From the NCBI RefSeq assembly GCF_000772935.1, contig NZ_JPVR01000077.1:124001-188000 (forward strand): a DNA stretch of 64,000 nt. The letters run 5' to 3'. The stretch comes from Lysinibacillus boronitolerans JCM 21713 = 10a = NBRC 103108 (GTDB lineage Bacteria; Bacillota; Bacilli; Bacillales_A; Planococcaceae). The notes beneath the pieces are model-generated. The model searched no databases and was not told the DNA's origin. It worked only from the letters and a program-made list of their open reading frames with translations. The position numbers and the translations under genes were made by a program. This document shows positions 43,919 to 52,513 of this stretch, piece after piece (the stretch's first letter is position 1; each line of letters opens with the position of its first letter).

Positions 43919-43934
43919 GTATGGAGACGGCGGG
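43919..43934. repeat. right attachment site, ssrA 3' end
   Basis: gtatggagacggcggg is identical to 421-436. Bases 43922-43934 are the 3' end of tmRNA, including the encoded CCA, so integration rebuilds an intact gene. Confidence 0.85.
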
Positions 43935-44274
43935 AGTCGAACCCGCGTCCAGAAACTCCAATACTTCAGCTTCTACGCGTGTAGTTTGCCTATTTACGAT
44001 TCACGTAACATTATGCCGACAAACAGGCGTCCTGTACGCTAACCTGGAAATCTCTTGCCGATGACTCAGGTGGCACCATCGACCGTATCCCACTAAAGTT
44101 GGGCCCCACGTTCTCTACATGGGCGATAGAGAGGCAGAGCGCTTACGAGCTTACGCTGCGAAAGCTAAGTTTTGTTGTTTGCCAGTTATTATATAACTGT
44201 CGTTGATGACGGAGCCGAGCCCTCCGACGCGCGACCAAAGCTTGAACCATCCCTGTCGAATCCGTAACGTCCCC
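43922..44274 (-). ncRNA. ssrA: transfer-messenger RNA (tmRNA)
   Basis: The RNA starts GGGGACGTTACGGATTCGAC at 44274 and ends with the tRNA-like arm GGGTTCGACTCCCGCC and encoded CCA at 43922. The tag reading frame is at 44151-44183 and gives GKQQNLAFAA then stop, so the full tag is AGKQQNLAFAA. tmRNA rescues stalled ribosomes with SmpB and marks the product for proteolysis. The length of 353 nt is normal for Bacillaceae. smpB and rnr are immediate neighbours on the same strand. Confidence 0.96.
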
Positions 44275-44581
44275 TTGAATATGAAGCGAAGCGGCTTGCC
44301 TCGTTCAAACAAAGAGCTAGAATTGCTTCTAGTACGGTGGGAGCTTAAAAGTACGCTTCCATGAAATCTGGCAATCAGTAATACATATTATAAAACAAAA
44401 TGAGAGAGAGTTCAAGTGTACCGCTTTAATAGAAAAAATTGGCTTAGCTATAAATACTATCCGCCAGATTAAGTCTGCTATCCATCACTTTTGCAATGCT
44501 ATCCACCACTTTTCAACCTCTATCCGTTACTTTCACCATTCTATCCGCCAAACTCGCTCGCCCCACCCAACAACGAAAAAA
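44275..44581. other. ssrA-smpB intergenic region with a tandem repeat
   Basis: About 300 bp without a gene. It holds the ssrA promoter region and a degenerate 21-bp tandem repeat at 44457-44560. The smpB terminator follows. Confidence 0.6.
44457..44560. repeat. five-unit 21-bp tandem repeat
   Basis: CTATCC begins at 44457, 44478, 44499, 44520 and 44541, exactly 21 bp apart. Units share CTATCC(A/G)CCACTTT-like sequence with drift between. The exact period despite drift suggests unit-wise duplication; 21 bp is two helical turns. Confidence 0.8.
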
Positions 44582-44602
44582 CTCACCGCTATTCGCAGTG
44601 AG
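44574..44602 (-). terminator. smpB terminator
   Basis: ctcac and gtgag close a hairpin; on the minus strand it is followed by TTTTTTCG. It is 16 bp past the smpB stop. Confidence 0.7.
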
Positions 44603-44617
44603 CTTTCTCCAAATCTA

Positions 44618-45094
44618 TTAAAATTGATTTTTTGCCTTGAAGGCACGTTCCATCTCGCGTTTGGCTTCTTTTTTGCGCATGTCGCTGCGCTTATCGTAAT
44701 CTTTTTTCCCTTTACCAATGCCGATAAGGAGCTTGGCGTAGCCATCCTTGATGTACATTTTCAGTGGAACGATTGTGTAGCCGTCACGTTTTACGGCACC
44801 GACTAGCTCGCCGATTTGCTTTTTGTGGAGCAGCAGCTTGCGAGTGCGTAGTGGATCGTGGTTGAAACGGTTGCCTTGTTCGAATGCGCTAACGTGCATA
44901 TTGTTGATCCATGCTTCGCCATTGCGGACGCGGACAAAGGAGTCTTTCAGTTGGACTTTGCCTGCACGGATGGATTTGATTTCTGTACCTGTTAGGACCA
45001 TGCCTGCTTCGATTGTTTCTTCGATGAAGTAGTCGTGGCCTGCTTTTTTGTTTTGTGCTAATACTTTACCAGAACCTTTTGCCATATCTTTCAC
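44618..45094 (-). CDS. smpB: SsrA-binding protein SmpB
   Basis: This 158-residue protein has the SmpB fold: [40 protein letters not shown], and the basic C-terminal tail [14 protein letters not shown] that enters the mRNA channel. It delivers tmRNA to stalled ribosomes. ATG follows a GAGGGTG site. It lies directly upstream of ssrA and 62 bp after rnr, the standard Bacillaceae arrangement. Confidence 0.97.
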   Translation of the reverse strand: MKDMAKGSGKVLAQNKKAGHDYFIEETIEAGMVLTGTEIKSIRAGKVQLKDSFVRVRNGEAWINNMHVSAFEQGNRFNHDPLRTRKLLLHKKQIGELVGAVKRDGYTIVPLKMYIKDGYAKLLIGIGKGKKDYDKRSDMRKKEAKREMERAFKAKNQF

Positions 45095-45117
45095 CCTCTA
45101 CTTAAAAGGTTGAGCTT

Positions 45118-45153
45118 AAGCGAAAGCACCCTTCCAATGGATACTTTCGCTTA
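45118..45153. terminator. stem-loop between rnr and smpB
   Basis: Arms aagcgaaag and ctttcgctt with an 18-nt loop. No strong T-run follows, so it may be a partial terminator or processing site that tunes smpB relative to rnr. Confidence 0.45.
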
Positions 45154-45156
45154 GGC

Positions 45157-47631
45157 TTATTTACGTTTTGTTTTTTTCTTTTTGCCTTTTTTGGCAATGC
45201 CCTCATAGAACTTTTGCTTTTGTTTCACGCGTTTTTTAGGACCTGGGCTTGAGTCATCTTTGCGGCGTCCACGTGGATCACGGTCGCTTTCGCGTCGTTC
45301 ACCTTGCTTTGATGATGAGCTACGAGTTCCACGGTCATCCTCTTGACGACCACCTCTACGATTGCCACCACGTCCGCCTTTTTCCTCATCACTGCGTGTG
45401 CTTCGGCGACTGCGTCCACCTTTGTTATCGCTGTAATTTTTACGTGCATGAATAACAGTTGGTGCTGCTTTGCGTGTTCGTCCATATGAAGTTACCATTC
45501 CAACGATTTCAAAGTCAATGGATGACTCCTCAATAATGACATTTGCCACACGAACTGTCACTTCATCACCAATACGGAATTGGCGATTTGTTCGTTCCCC
45601 GATCATAATCATTTGACGATCATCGAAGCGGTAGTAATCATCTGTCATATTGCTAATATGGACAAGTCCTTCGATGGTGTTTGGTAGCTCCACGAAAATA
45701 CCGAAGTTTGTAATGGATGAAACAATTCCTTCGAATTCTTCGCCAATTTTGTCGGACATATATTGTGCTTTTTTCAGTGCGTCTGTATCACGTTCTGCAT
45801 CAACAGCACGACGTTCACGCTCAGATGTGTGGTCAGCAATTTCATCCATTGCCATACTCCACTGTGCAACGGTTTCTCTCGATGTATCCTTGTTAATTAA
45901 ATACGTACGAATTAAACGGTGTACAACTAAGTCAGGATAACGACGAATTGGTGATGTGAAGTGTGTATAGAAATCCGTTGATAAGCCAAAGTGTCCAAGA
46001 CTTTCAGGGTAGTACTTCGCCTGCTGCATTGAACGTAAGAGCATCGTTGAGATAACAGGCTCCTCTGGCATACCTTCAATTGCCTTCAAAACATCCTGTA
46101 ATGCCTTAGGATGAACGGTATTACCAGTACCTTTAATTAAAATACCGAAGTTCGTGACAAATTCAAAGAAGCGTTGAAGCTTTTCAGGCTTTGGATCTTC
46201 GTGAATACGGTATAGAAACGGTACATTCATCCAGTGGAAGTGCTCAGCCACTGTTTCATTGGCAGCTAGCATGAAGTCTTCAATTAATTTCTCCGCTACT
46301 GTTCGTTCACGTAATTCAATATCAACTGGCCATCCTTCTTCGTTTACGATCACCTTGGATTCTTTGAAGTCAAAGTCAATGGCTCCTCGCATTTCGCGTT
46401 TACGGCGTAAAATACCAGATAGCTCAGCCATGTTTTTAAACATTGGAACAAGTGGCTCATAGCGTTCAATTAGTGCCTCATCCTGCTCCTCTAAAATTTT
46501 GTAAACGTCCTTATACGTCATACGCTCAGTCGTTTTAATGACACTTTGGAAAATTTCATGTGCAACCACATTACCATTCGCATCAATAATCATTTCACAG
46601 GATAGTGTTAAACGGTCAACCTGTGGATTTAATGAACAAATACCGTTTGATAAACGATGTGGAATCATTGGAATTACACGGTCTGTTAAATAAACACTTG
46701 TCGCACGATCGTAAGCTTCAATGTCAATGACTGAGCCTTGCGTTACATAATAACTTACGTCTGCAATATGTACGCCAAGCTTATACGTACCATCTACATT
46801 TTTCGTTACGGTTACAGCATCATCTAAATCCTTTGCATCTGCACCATCAATTGTCACAATCGTTTCATGACGTAAATCACGACGACCTACTAAATCGGCC
46901 TCGGTAATTTCATCTGGCACACGTTGTGCAGCAGCAATGACTTCATCTGGGAATTCAGGTGGAATGTCATGCTTATATAAAATGGATAAAATGTCCACAC
47001 CCGGATCATTTTTATGCCCTAAAATTTTTGTAATATAGCCTGTAGCAGATTTTAAATCCTCTGGCCATGTTGCTACCTCAACAACAACCTTATGTCCATC
47101 GACAGCTCCTAATGTATCTCCTTTGGCAATAAAGATATCCATTGGTAGCTTTTTATCGTCTAGGACAACAAAGCCGAAGCCTCGATTTGCTTGGAATGTC
47201 CCAACAAAGCTTGTTTGACCACGTTCAACGACCTTTGTTACAGTACCTTCGCGACGATCTCCGAATGATTCCTTTAAAACACGAATTAAAACGATGTCTC
47301 CATTAATGGCACCATTAATTTCATGTGGTGGAATGAACACATCGTCCATGCCCTCAATATCAGGCGTTACAAAGCCGAAGCCCTTCGCATGCCCAATAAA
47401 TTTACCTCTTAGTAAATTCATACGCTCTGGTAGGCCATAGCGATTGGAGCGAGAACGCACAACTAAGCCCTGCCCTTCCATGCGGACAAGCGTTTTTACA
47501 AGCTCCTTGAACTCCTCCGCATCCTCAAAGCCGAATTCATCCTCGATTTCACCGACGGTTAGTGGTTTATAATCATCTTTGCTGAAAAAATCGAGTAAAC
47601 GACTTTGTAGTGTATCTTTTTGATCTTTCAT
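45157..47631 (-). CDS. rnr: ribonuclease R
   Basis: This 824-residue 3'-5' exoribonuclease degrades structured RNA and assists trans-translation. Order: winged-helix N-terminus ([13 protein letters not shown]), two cold-shock-like domains ([25 protein letters not shown]), the RNB catalytic domain with [16 protein letters not shown], an S1 domain ([20 protein letters not shown]), and a long basic Arg/Lys/Gly tail. I prefer ATG at 47631, preceded by AAGGAGGG; the longer frame to 47649 lacks a site. It sits between est and smpB. Confidence 0.95.
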   Translation of the reverse strand: MKDQKDTLQSRLLDFFSKDDYKPLTVGEIEDEFGFEDAEEFKELVKTLVRMEGQGLVVRSRSNRYGLPERMNLLRGKFIGHAKGFGFVTPDIEGMDDVFIPPHEINGAINGDIVLIRVLKESFGDRREGTVTKVVERGQTSFVGTFQANRGFGFVVLDDKKLPMDIFIAKGDTLGAVDGHKVVVEVATWPEDLKSATGYITKILGHKNDPGVDILSILYKHDIPPEFPDEVIAAAQRVPDEITEADLVGRRDLRHETIVTIDGADAKDLDDAVTVTKNVDGTYKLGVHIADVSYYVTQGSVIDIEAYDRATSVYLTDRVIPMIPHRLSNGICSLNPQVDRLTLSCEMIIDANGNVVAHEIFQSVIKTTERMTYKDVYKILEEQDEALIERYEPLVPMFKNMAELSGILRRKREMRGAIDFDFKESKVIVNEEGWPVDIELRERTVAEKLIEDFMLAANETVAEHFHWMNVPFLYRIHEDPKPEKLQRFFEFVTNFGILIKGTGNTVHPKALQDVLKAIEGMPEEPVISTMLLRSMQQAKYYPESLGHFGLSTDFYTHFTSPIRRYPDLVVHRLIRTYLINKDTSRETVAQWSMAMDEIADHTSERERRAVDAERDTDALKKAQYMSDKIGEEFEGIVSSITNFGIFVELPNTIEGLVHISNMTDDYYRFDDRQMIMIGERTNRQFRIGDEVTVRVANVIIEESSIDFEIVGMVTSYGRTRKAAPTVIHARKNYSDNKGGRSRRSTRSDEEKGGRGGNRRGGRQEDDRGTRSSSSKQGERRESDRDPRGRRKDDSSPGPKKRVKQKQKFYEGIAKKGKKKKTKRK

Positions 47632-47668
47632 ACATATTCCCTCCTTCATGAGAAAATCCTATTTATAA

Positions 47669-48415
47669 TTATTGTGCCCAATTTAGGCTTTCTAAAAAGC
47701 GATAAATGTCCTCATGTAATTGATCTTTTTCTTGATCTAATGTAATAACATGTTTTGAGTTTTCATACCACTTGATGTGCTTTTCAAGTGACTCAGTTTG
47801 ATTATATATAATGTTGGCAGATTCTGTCTCTATTACTTCATCATTTGTAGCTTGTACGACAAAAATAGGCGCATAAATCATGTCAATTTCTTGACGAGTG
47901 CGGGCTATAAATTCTCGTAGTTGCTGTAGAGATGGCATGCCTTTGTCAGCAATACTTGCAACTTCAGCTTCAATTTGTTCTTCCTGTTTCCCTTGGAACT
48001 TTTTATAGTCCCTTGCATATTTCAAGACACCCTCAAACATAACGTCAGTTGTACGCATTGTCATAGGGGCACACATTGTAACAATTCCTTTAACAGGATT
48101 ATTTAATGCAACGTTTAATGCCATAACACCGCCTAATGAAAGGCCAGCAACGGCTATTTCCTGATAGCCAGCATCCTGTAACTGTTTGTAGGCGGCAACA
48201 ACATCCTGCCACCAGTCTGCTGGACCTGTTGTGATTAGTTCTTCTGGTTGCACACCGTGACCTTTATAGTGAGGTGCTAATGTAGTATACCCTTTTTTCT
48301 CTAAAAATCTACCAAGCATTCGTACGTCTGCAGAGCTTCCTGTGAAGCCGTGTAATAATAAAACAGCACGTGGTCCTGCCTGAAAGAAAAATGGCTGTGA
48401 TAATGATTTGTTCAC
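47669..48415 (-). CDS. est: carboxylesterase, Est30-like alpha/beta hydrolase
   Basis: This 248-residue alpha/beta hydrolase is very close in pattern to Geobacillus Est30: [20 protein letters not shown] (oxyanion region), AGLSLGG nucleophile elbow with catalytic Ser, then Asp in TNDEVIE and His in SKHVITLD. It hydrolyses short-chain esters. GTG at 48415 follows AAGGAG by 8 nt and fits the family better than GTG at 48424. The secG-est-rnr-smpB order is conserved in Bacillaceae. Confidence 0.93.
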   Translation of the reverse strand: MNKSLSQPFFFQAGPRAVLLLHGFTGSSADVRMLGRFLEKKGYTTLAPHYKGHGVQPEELITTGPADWWQDVVAAYKQLQDAGYQEIAVAGLSLGGVMALNVALNNPVKGIVTMCAPMTMRTTDVMFEGVLKYARDYKKFQGKQEEQIEAEVASIADKGMPSLQQLREFIARTRQEIDMIYAPIFVVQATNDEVIETESANIIYNQTESLEKHIKWYENSKHVITLDQEKDQLHEDIYRFLESLNWAQ

Positions 48416-48560
48416 TGTAAGCACTCCTTCATTCTAAAACACTTATACATACTATACCCATTCTCGTCATCTCGATGATGCCCAGCGGATGGCATTGGTT
48501 ATTTCGTTACAATTCATTTTTAACTACTGAGAGAGAATTTACCATTTAACAATGATAAAA

Positions 48561-48589
48561 GAAAACGCCCAACCAATTCGGTTAGGCGA
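48561..48589 (-). terminator. hairpin downstream of secG
   Basis: cgcccaacc and ggttaggcg pair closely; on the minus strand a T-rich run (ttttctttt) follows. It separates secG from est transcription. Confidence 0.65.
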
Positions 48590-48603
48590 TATATCTTCAA
48601 CTA

Positions 48604-48831
48604 TTAGATTTTTGTAATAGCGATTGCTAATAAAAAGAACACTATAGCTAACACAATTGTTGCACGGTGAAGGATTAAATCCATACCACGTGCTTTTTGC
48701 TTTCCAAATAGTTGCTCAGCTCCACCCGAGATGGCACCTGATAAGCCTGCACTTTTACTAGATTGAAGTAATACCACAACGATTAACGCTAATGATACGA
48801 TAACTAATGAAACTAATACTACTGTATGCAT
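48604..48831 (-). CDS. secG: protein translocase subunit SecG
   Basis: This 75-residue protein has two membrane helices ([20 protein letters not shown] and [20 protein letters not shown]) joined by the typical SecG loop [20 protein letters not shown]. It is the auxiliary subunit of SecYEG. ATG has a GGGAGG-like site. Length and layout match Bacillus SecG. Confidence 0.95.
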   Translation of the reverse strand: MHTVVLVSLVIVSLALIVVVLLQSSKSAGLSGAISGGAEQLFGKQKARGMDLILHRATIVLAIVFFLLAIAITKI

Positions 48832-49036
48832 TCACTGCACCTCCCGAACTTTGAAACATCACAACAGACTACATTATAACAAAAAAAGGTTACGATGACA
48901 AACTTCGCTTTATGTTTTGCTGGAATTTTTCCGCCTCATGCTTCCTTCCTTGTCGACTTATGCTACTATTTGTGGATGTCACTCCCTGTAAATTAAATTA
49001 TAATGGCAAAAATGAAATTTTTTGGAGGGCGGGAAA

Positions 49037-50284
49037 ATGAATAAAAAAATAGCAGCGCTGCTTGTATTATGCTGCATGATTCCCTTTCTTACGGCATGCT
49101 CAAAGGCCATTGACCTACTTCTTGAGGAAGAGGATGTAACAACTACTACCTTAGCAGAAGATACAGAGAATGATATGAAGAAACCAGAAAGTAAAGCGCT
49201 ATCTGCCTCTTTTTCACCGAATGATCTTTTCTCAACCTCATTATTTAAGGATGATCCTGCCTTACTACAATTCACTAAAAGAGTCGAAAAACAAGTAGCA
49301 AAGTTTGAACAGCACTTTGAAGTCCCTTATACTGGGAAGCTAAACTTCGAAGATTTTGAGGTGCAGCTGAATGACTTAAATAGCCTTCTTTCCTTCGTTA
49401 ATCCCTATACAGCTGGTTATTTTCTTACTTATGAATGGACGGCTTGGGAAACAGATGATGGCTATCTGGTAGAGTTGTCGATTGATTACTTAACAGATGC
49501 CAAAAAGGAGCAAAAGGTCGATCAATATGTAGAGGCTTTTGCTGAACAGTATATTACGACAGATATGACAGATTTTGAACGTGCTAAAATCATTAATGAT
49601 ACGGTCGTACAGTTAGCCACTTATACAGAACAAGGCTCTACTGAGGGACAAACGGTTTTTGAGCTGATAGACGAGGAAACTGCGGTATGTCAAGCCTATG
49701 CTCTGCTAGCTTATCGCCTATTATTAGCTTCGGATGTAGAAGCGAAATATGTTTATGGCTATAGTGAGGATCAGCTGCATGCTTGGAATTTAGTCAGTAT
49801 CGATGGCAATTGGTATCATCTTGATACAACGTGGAATGATGTGGATTCAGCGGAGCCTTATGCGATTTCCTATGAATACTTTTTAGTCAGTGATAAAAAA
49901 CTAAGCCAAGATCATTTATGGGTAAAAGAAAATTATTTTACTGCTACAAATAACAATTATGATTTTATGCATGATATGTGGTATGCCAATACTGTGGATG
50001 ATGTGATTTATTATAATAGTATCACTGATAATATGGTCTATTCCTATAATTTAGACACAAATGAAAACAATCAAATTACAGAAACGGCATGCTATTATTT
50101 AGCTACTTATGATGATTCCATTTATTGCAGTGACTATGACAATGCTGGTTATTTAACAAAAATTAATGTTCAGGACGGCTCAGAAGAAGTCTTACTTGAA
50201 GATGAAGTCCTCAACTTGTACATCGAAGAAGACATTTTATATTATGAAACGATTGATGGCGCACAACACCAGGAAAATTTGTAA
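49037..50284 (+). CDS. transglutaminase-like lipoprotein
   Basis: This protein of 415 residues starts ATG at 49037 after GGAGGG; the frame to 49022 is longer but less likely. Signal peptide ends with lipobox LTAC, lipid-modified Cys21. The extracellular part has a transglutaminase-like triad: Cys in AVCQAYA (about 217), His in QLHAWNLV (about 247), Asp in HLDTTWNDVD (about 262). The C-terminal part (about 310-415) resembles repeating beta units (YNSITDNMVYSYN). It may act in cell-wall protein processing or spore or surface structure; substrate unknown. It is monocistronic with its own terminator. Confidence 0.82.
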   Translation: MNKKIAALLVLCCMIPFLTACSKAIDLLLEEEDVTTTTLAEDTENDMKKPESKALSASFSPNDLFSTSLFKDDPALLQFTKRVEKQVAKFEQHFEVPYTGKLNFEDFEVQLNDLNSLLSFVNPYTAGYFLTYEWTAWETDDGYLVELSIDYLTDAKKEQKVDQYVEAFAEQYITTDMTDFERAKIINDTVVQLATYTEQGSTEGQTVFELIDEETAVCQAYALLAYRLLLASDVEAKYVYGYSEDQLHAWNLVSIDGNWYHLDTTWNDVDSAEPYAISYEYFLVSDKKLSQDHLWVKENYFTATNNNYDFMHDMWYANTVDDVIYYNSITDNMVYSYNLDTNENNQITETACYYLATYDDSIYCSDYDNAGYLTKINVQDGSEEVLLEDEVLNLYIEEDILYYETIDGAQHQENL

Positions 50285-50290
50285 TGCCCC

Positions 50291-50327
50291 AAAAGAATCT
50301 GTGTGACTATTACACAGATTCTTTTCT
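50291..50327 (+). terminator. terminator after the lipoprotein gene
   Basis: aaaagaatctgtgt and acacagattctttt pair perfectly around a 7-nt loop. Confidence 0.88.
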
Positions 50328-50358
50328 TCCTCTTTATTTACATAATTACCATATTTCA

Positions 50359-50399
50359 TTAACAAACCTTTAACGCTAGCTTTACACCCTTCCTTTACA
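50359..50399 (+). promoter_or_regulatory. candidate Pho box upstream of phoA
   Basis: TTAACA (50359), TTAACG (50370) and TTTACA (50381) repeat at exact 11-bp steps, and a further TTTACA lies at 50394. Bacillus PhoP binds TT(A/T/C)ACA-type repeats at 11-bp spacing. The gene downstream is an alkaline phosphatase, so phosphate-starvation control is a good fit. Confidence 0.65.
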
Positions 50400-50432
50400 C
50401 TTACAGTTGAATTCACCTAAAGGAGGAAAATC

Positions 50433-52079
50433 ATGAAATACGCAAAAAAATGGACTTCATTGTTTTTAGCAAGTGCAGTGACTTTATCCGCAGTTAGCAT
50501 CCCACAGCAAGAGGTACATGCAGCCGAAGTAAAGAAACCGACAAATGTCATTATGCTTGTGATGGATGGTAGCAGTAATAATGCTGTCACCCTTTCTCGT
50601 TGGTATAAAGGTGAAAGCCTAGCAATGGATGAAATTTTATCGGGTGCTATGCGCACATATTCTGCTGAATCAGCCATTACTGATTCCGCGCCTGCTGCTA
50701 CAGCATTAGCAACTGGGCATAAATCGAACGATAAATATATAGGTGTGCTTCCCTCTGTAATCAACTCCCCTGGATTAGCGCAAATCGCTAAGGAAGATGC
50801 CTTCCGACCTGTAGCCAATGTGCTAGAAGGAGCTAAGCAGCAAGGTAAGGCCACTGGGTTAATTTCTACTTCCGAAATTCAACATGCTACACCAGCTGGT
50901 TTTTCTGCACACGTCAACAATAGAAGTCAATACGGGGATATTGCAGAGCAGCAGGTTTATCAAAATATTGATGTTGTCTTAGGCGGTGGTCTAGAATCAC
51001 TTTCACCAGGCACATCAAAAAATGCTCGTCAAGATGGCGAAGACTTAATCAAGGTTTTGAATGAAAAAAATTATGATCTCGTTAAAACACGCGATGAGCT
51101 TTTTAATAGTCAATCCTCAAAAATTTGGGGAAGCTTTGCACCAAGTGCACTTGCTTATGATTTAGATCGTGCAAAAACAAGGGCATCTGAGCCTACACTT
51201 GCTGAAATGACGAATAAAGCAATCAATACGCTGAAAAAGGATGAGGACGGCTTCTTCCTCTTTGTAGAAGGTAGTAAGGTTGACTGGGCTGCACATGCCA
51301 ACGATACAATCGGTATCATTAGCGATATATTATCATTCGATGCTGCAGTGAAAGAAGCGGTTGATTTTGCGAAGGAAGACGGTAACACTTTAGTCATTGC
51401 AGTAACTGATCATGGAAATAGCGGCATTACGATGGGGAACGCTAACACTACTAGTACCTATTCTAGCATTCCAGTCTCTGCTTACATCGACCCGTTAAAA
51501 AAAGCTACGATGACCATTGAAGGAGCTTTAAGCCAACTAAAAGAAAATCGCTCTAATTTAGTTGAGGTCGCTGCTCTATATGGCTTAGATTCGTTAACGG
51601 AGGACGAGCTTAAAACATTACAGTCCGCTAAAAACTTAGGCAATGAAATGGTAAAAATGCTAGCCAATCGTGCTAACATTGGTTATACAACAGGTGGCCA
51701 TACGGGTGAAGATGTATTCTTATATTCATTTGGTCCTTCCAAATTGACAGGATTAGTAGAAAACACTGATTTAGCCCATACAATGGCACGCTTTATGGGC
51801 TTTGACTTAAACACATTAACAAATGATTTATATGTGCCTGCAACGAAGGCATTTACGGAAAAAGGATTTACAACAAAAATCGACTTATCCGATAAAGAAA
51901 ACCCAACATTTATTGCACAAAAAGCAGATATCACAGTGAAAATTCCAGTTAACAAAAACACGATGACGTATGAACAAACTTCCTCAAACACGGTAAAGAC
52001 TCATACATTTGATACAATCAATGTCTACAATGGCTCTGAATTTTATGTATCTAAAAAAGTTATTAATGAAGTGAAATAA
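50433..52079 (+). CDS. secreted alkaline phosphatase (PhoA family)
   Basis: This 548-residue protein has a Sec signal (MKYAKKWTSLFLASAVTLSA ... VHA), then VIMLVMDGSSNN (metal Asp), TDSAPAATA with phosphorylated Ser near 85, VEGSKVDWAAHAND, AVTDHGNSG and TGGHTGEDVFLY (metal His). These are the PhoA metal and catalytic motifs. The last 90 residues (TTKIDLSDKENPTFIAQKAD) form an extra beta domain. It frees phosphate from organic esters outside the cell. ATG follows AAAGGAGG. A candidate Pho box precedes it. Confidence 0.92.
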   Translation: MKYAKKWTSLFLASAVTLSAVSIPQQEVHAAEVKKPTNVIMLVMDGSSNNAVTLSRWYKGESLAMDEILSGAMRTYSAESAITDSAPAATALATGHKSNDKYIGVLPSVINSPGLAQIAKEDAFRPVANVLEGAKQQGKATGLISTSEIQHATPAGFSAHVNNRSQYGDIAEQQVYQNIDVVLGGGLESLSPGTSKNARQDGEDLIKVLNEKNYDLVKTRDELFNSQSSKIWGSFAPSALAYDLDRAKTRASEPTLAEMTNKAINTLKKDEDGFFLFVEGSKVDWAAHANDTIGIISDILSFDAAVKEAVDFAKEDGNTLVIAVTDHGNSGITMGNANTTSTYSSIPVSAYIDPLKKATMTIEGALSQLKENRSNLVEVAALYGLDSLTEDELKTLQSAKNLGNEMVKMLANRANIGYTTGGHTGEDVFLYSFGPSKLTGLVENTDLAHTMARFMGFDLNTLTNDLYVPATKAFTEKGFTTKIDLSDKENPTFIAQKADITVKIPVNKNTMTYEQTSSNTVKTHTFDTINVYNGSEFYVSKKVINEVK

Positions 52080-52086
52080 AAATAAT

Positions 52087-52133
52087 AGCACGAACATAAG
52101 TTGAAATTATTCCCTTATGTTCGTGCTTTTTTT
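52087..52133 (+). terminator. terminator after phoA-like gene
   Basis: gcacgaacataag and ttatgttcgtgc pair and are followed by ttttttt. Confidence 0.9.
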
Positions 52134-52358
52134 ACATAAGATAACCAACCAATAGTTTGTAAAACCCACACACTCCCCCAAAACCTTAAATTTACCTTAA
52201 ATTAATCTTATGATTTACTGAATTCATCTTAATTCAGCAACATTTTTCTCCACATTCCGTCAAATCAGTGTTAAAAACATAAGGTAAGGATTTTTAACTA
52301 GTAAATTACTATTTTTTGAAAGTTTAATCTTATACTTTTTTTCATTGGAGGTGGACAA
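52134..52358. other. dlt promoter region
   Basis: 225 bp without a gene. It contains an inverted repeat ctgaatt-catctt-aattcag near 52219-52238 that could bind a regulator, and AT-rich sequence with the dltX ribosome site GGAGGTGG at its end. Confidence 0.4.
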
Positions 52359-52496
52359 ATGCAATCCATCAAAAATAATGAGTATTTACGCTTCATTGGC
52401 TTCACGCTGTTTTATTTGATTGTTTTGGTACTGTTGTTTCTTATACATGGCTTCCATGATATGAACGCTGGACCATTTATATATACGGAATTTTAA
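52359..52496 (+). CDS. dltX: DltX, small membrane protein of teichoic acid D-alanylation
   Basis: This 45-residue ORF reads MQSIKNNEYLRFIGFTLFYL and ends GPFIYTEF. One transmembrane helix and the conserved C-terminal GPFIYTEF are hallmarks of DltX. It precedes dltA by 17 bp and is preceded by GGAGGTGG. DltX is thought to help transfer D-alanine across the membrane with DltB and DltD; its C-terminal motif is important for this. Confidence 0.93.
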   Translation: MQSIKNNEYLRFIGFTLFYLIVLVLLFLIHGFHDMNAGPFIYTEF

Positions 52497-52513
52497 ATAA
52501 AGGAGATTAAAAT

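Larger units (their letters stand above)
421..43934. mobile_element. ssrA-integrated genomic island carrying defence cargo (about 43.5 kb)
   Basis: A 16-bp direct repeat (gtatggagacggcggg) is present at 421-436 and 43919-43934. The right copy is the 3' end of the tmRNA gene including its encoded CCA, a classic tyrosine-recombinase target. An excisionase and two complete tyrosine recombinases sit next to the right copy. Similar short motifs (ACAAAGG...TTAATAAGG) lie inside both ends and look like arm-type integrase sites. The interior is visibly more AT-rich than the flanking rnr/eno genes. It carries replication genes (DnaC-like, initiator-like, replication-relaxation family) and many restriction or immunity-like genes. 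No phage structural or conjugation genes were seen. I infer an integrative mobilisable or satellite-like element. Confidence 0.88.

Noticed and set aside
421-43934. Calling the element a prophage
   Set aside because: Integrase, repressor and replication genes fit, but no terminase, portal, capsid, tail or lysis genes are present.
421-43934. Calling the element a self-transmissible ICE
   Set aside because: No relaxase, coupling protein or type IV secretion genes could be seen; the replication-relaxation family protein alone is not enough.
43922-44274. ssrA disrupted by the integration
   Set aside because: The 3' end including CCA is restored by the att core and the tag frame and 5' end are intact.
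44457-44560. CRISPR-like array from regular 21-bp units
   Set aside because: Units are contiguous and too short, with no spacer structure.
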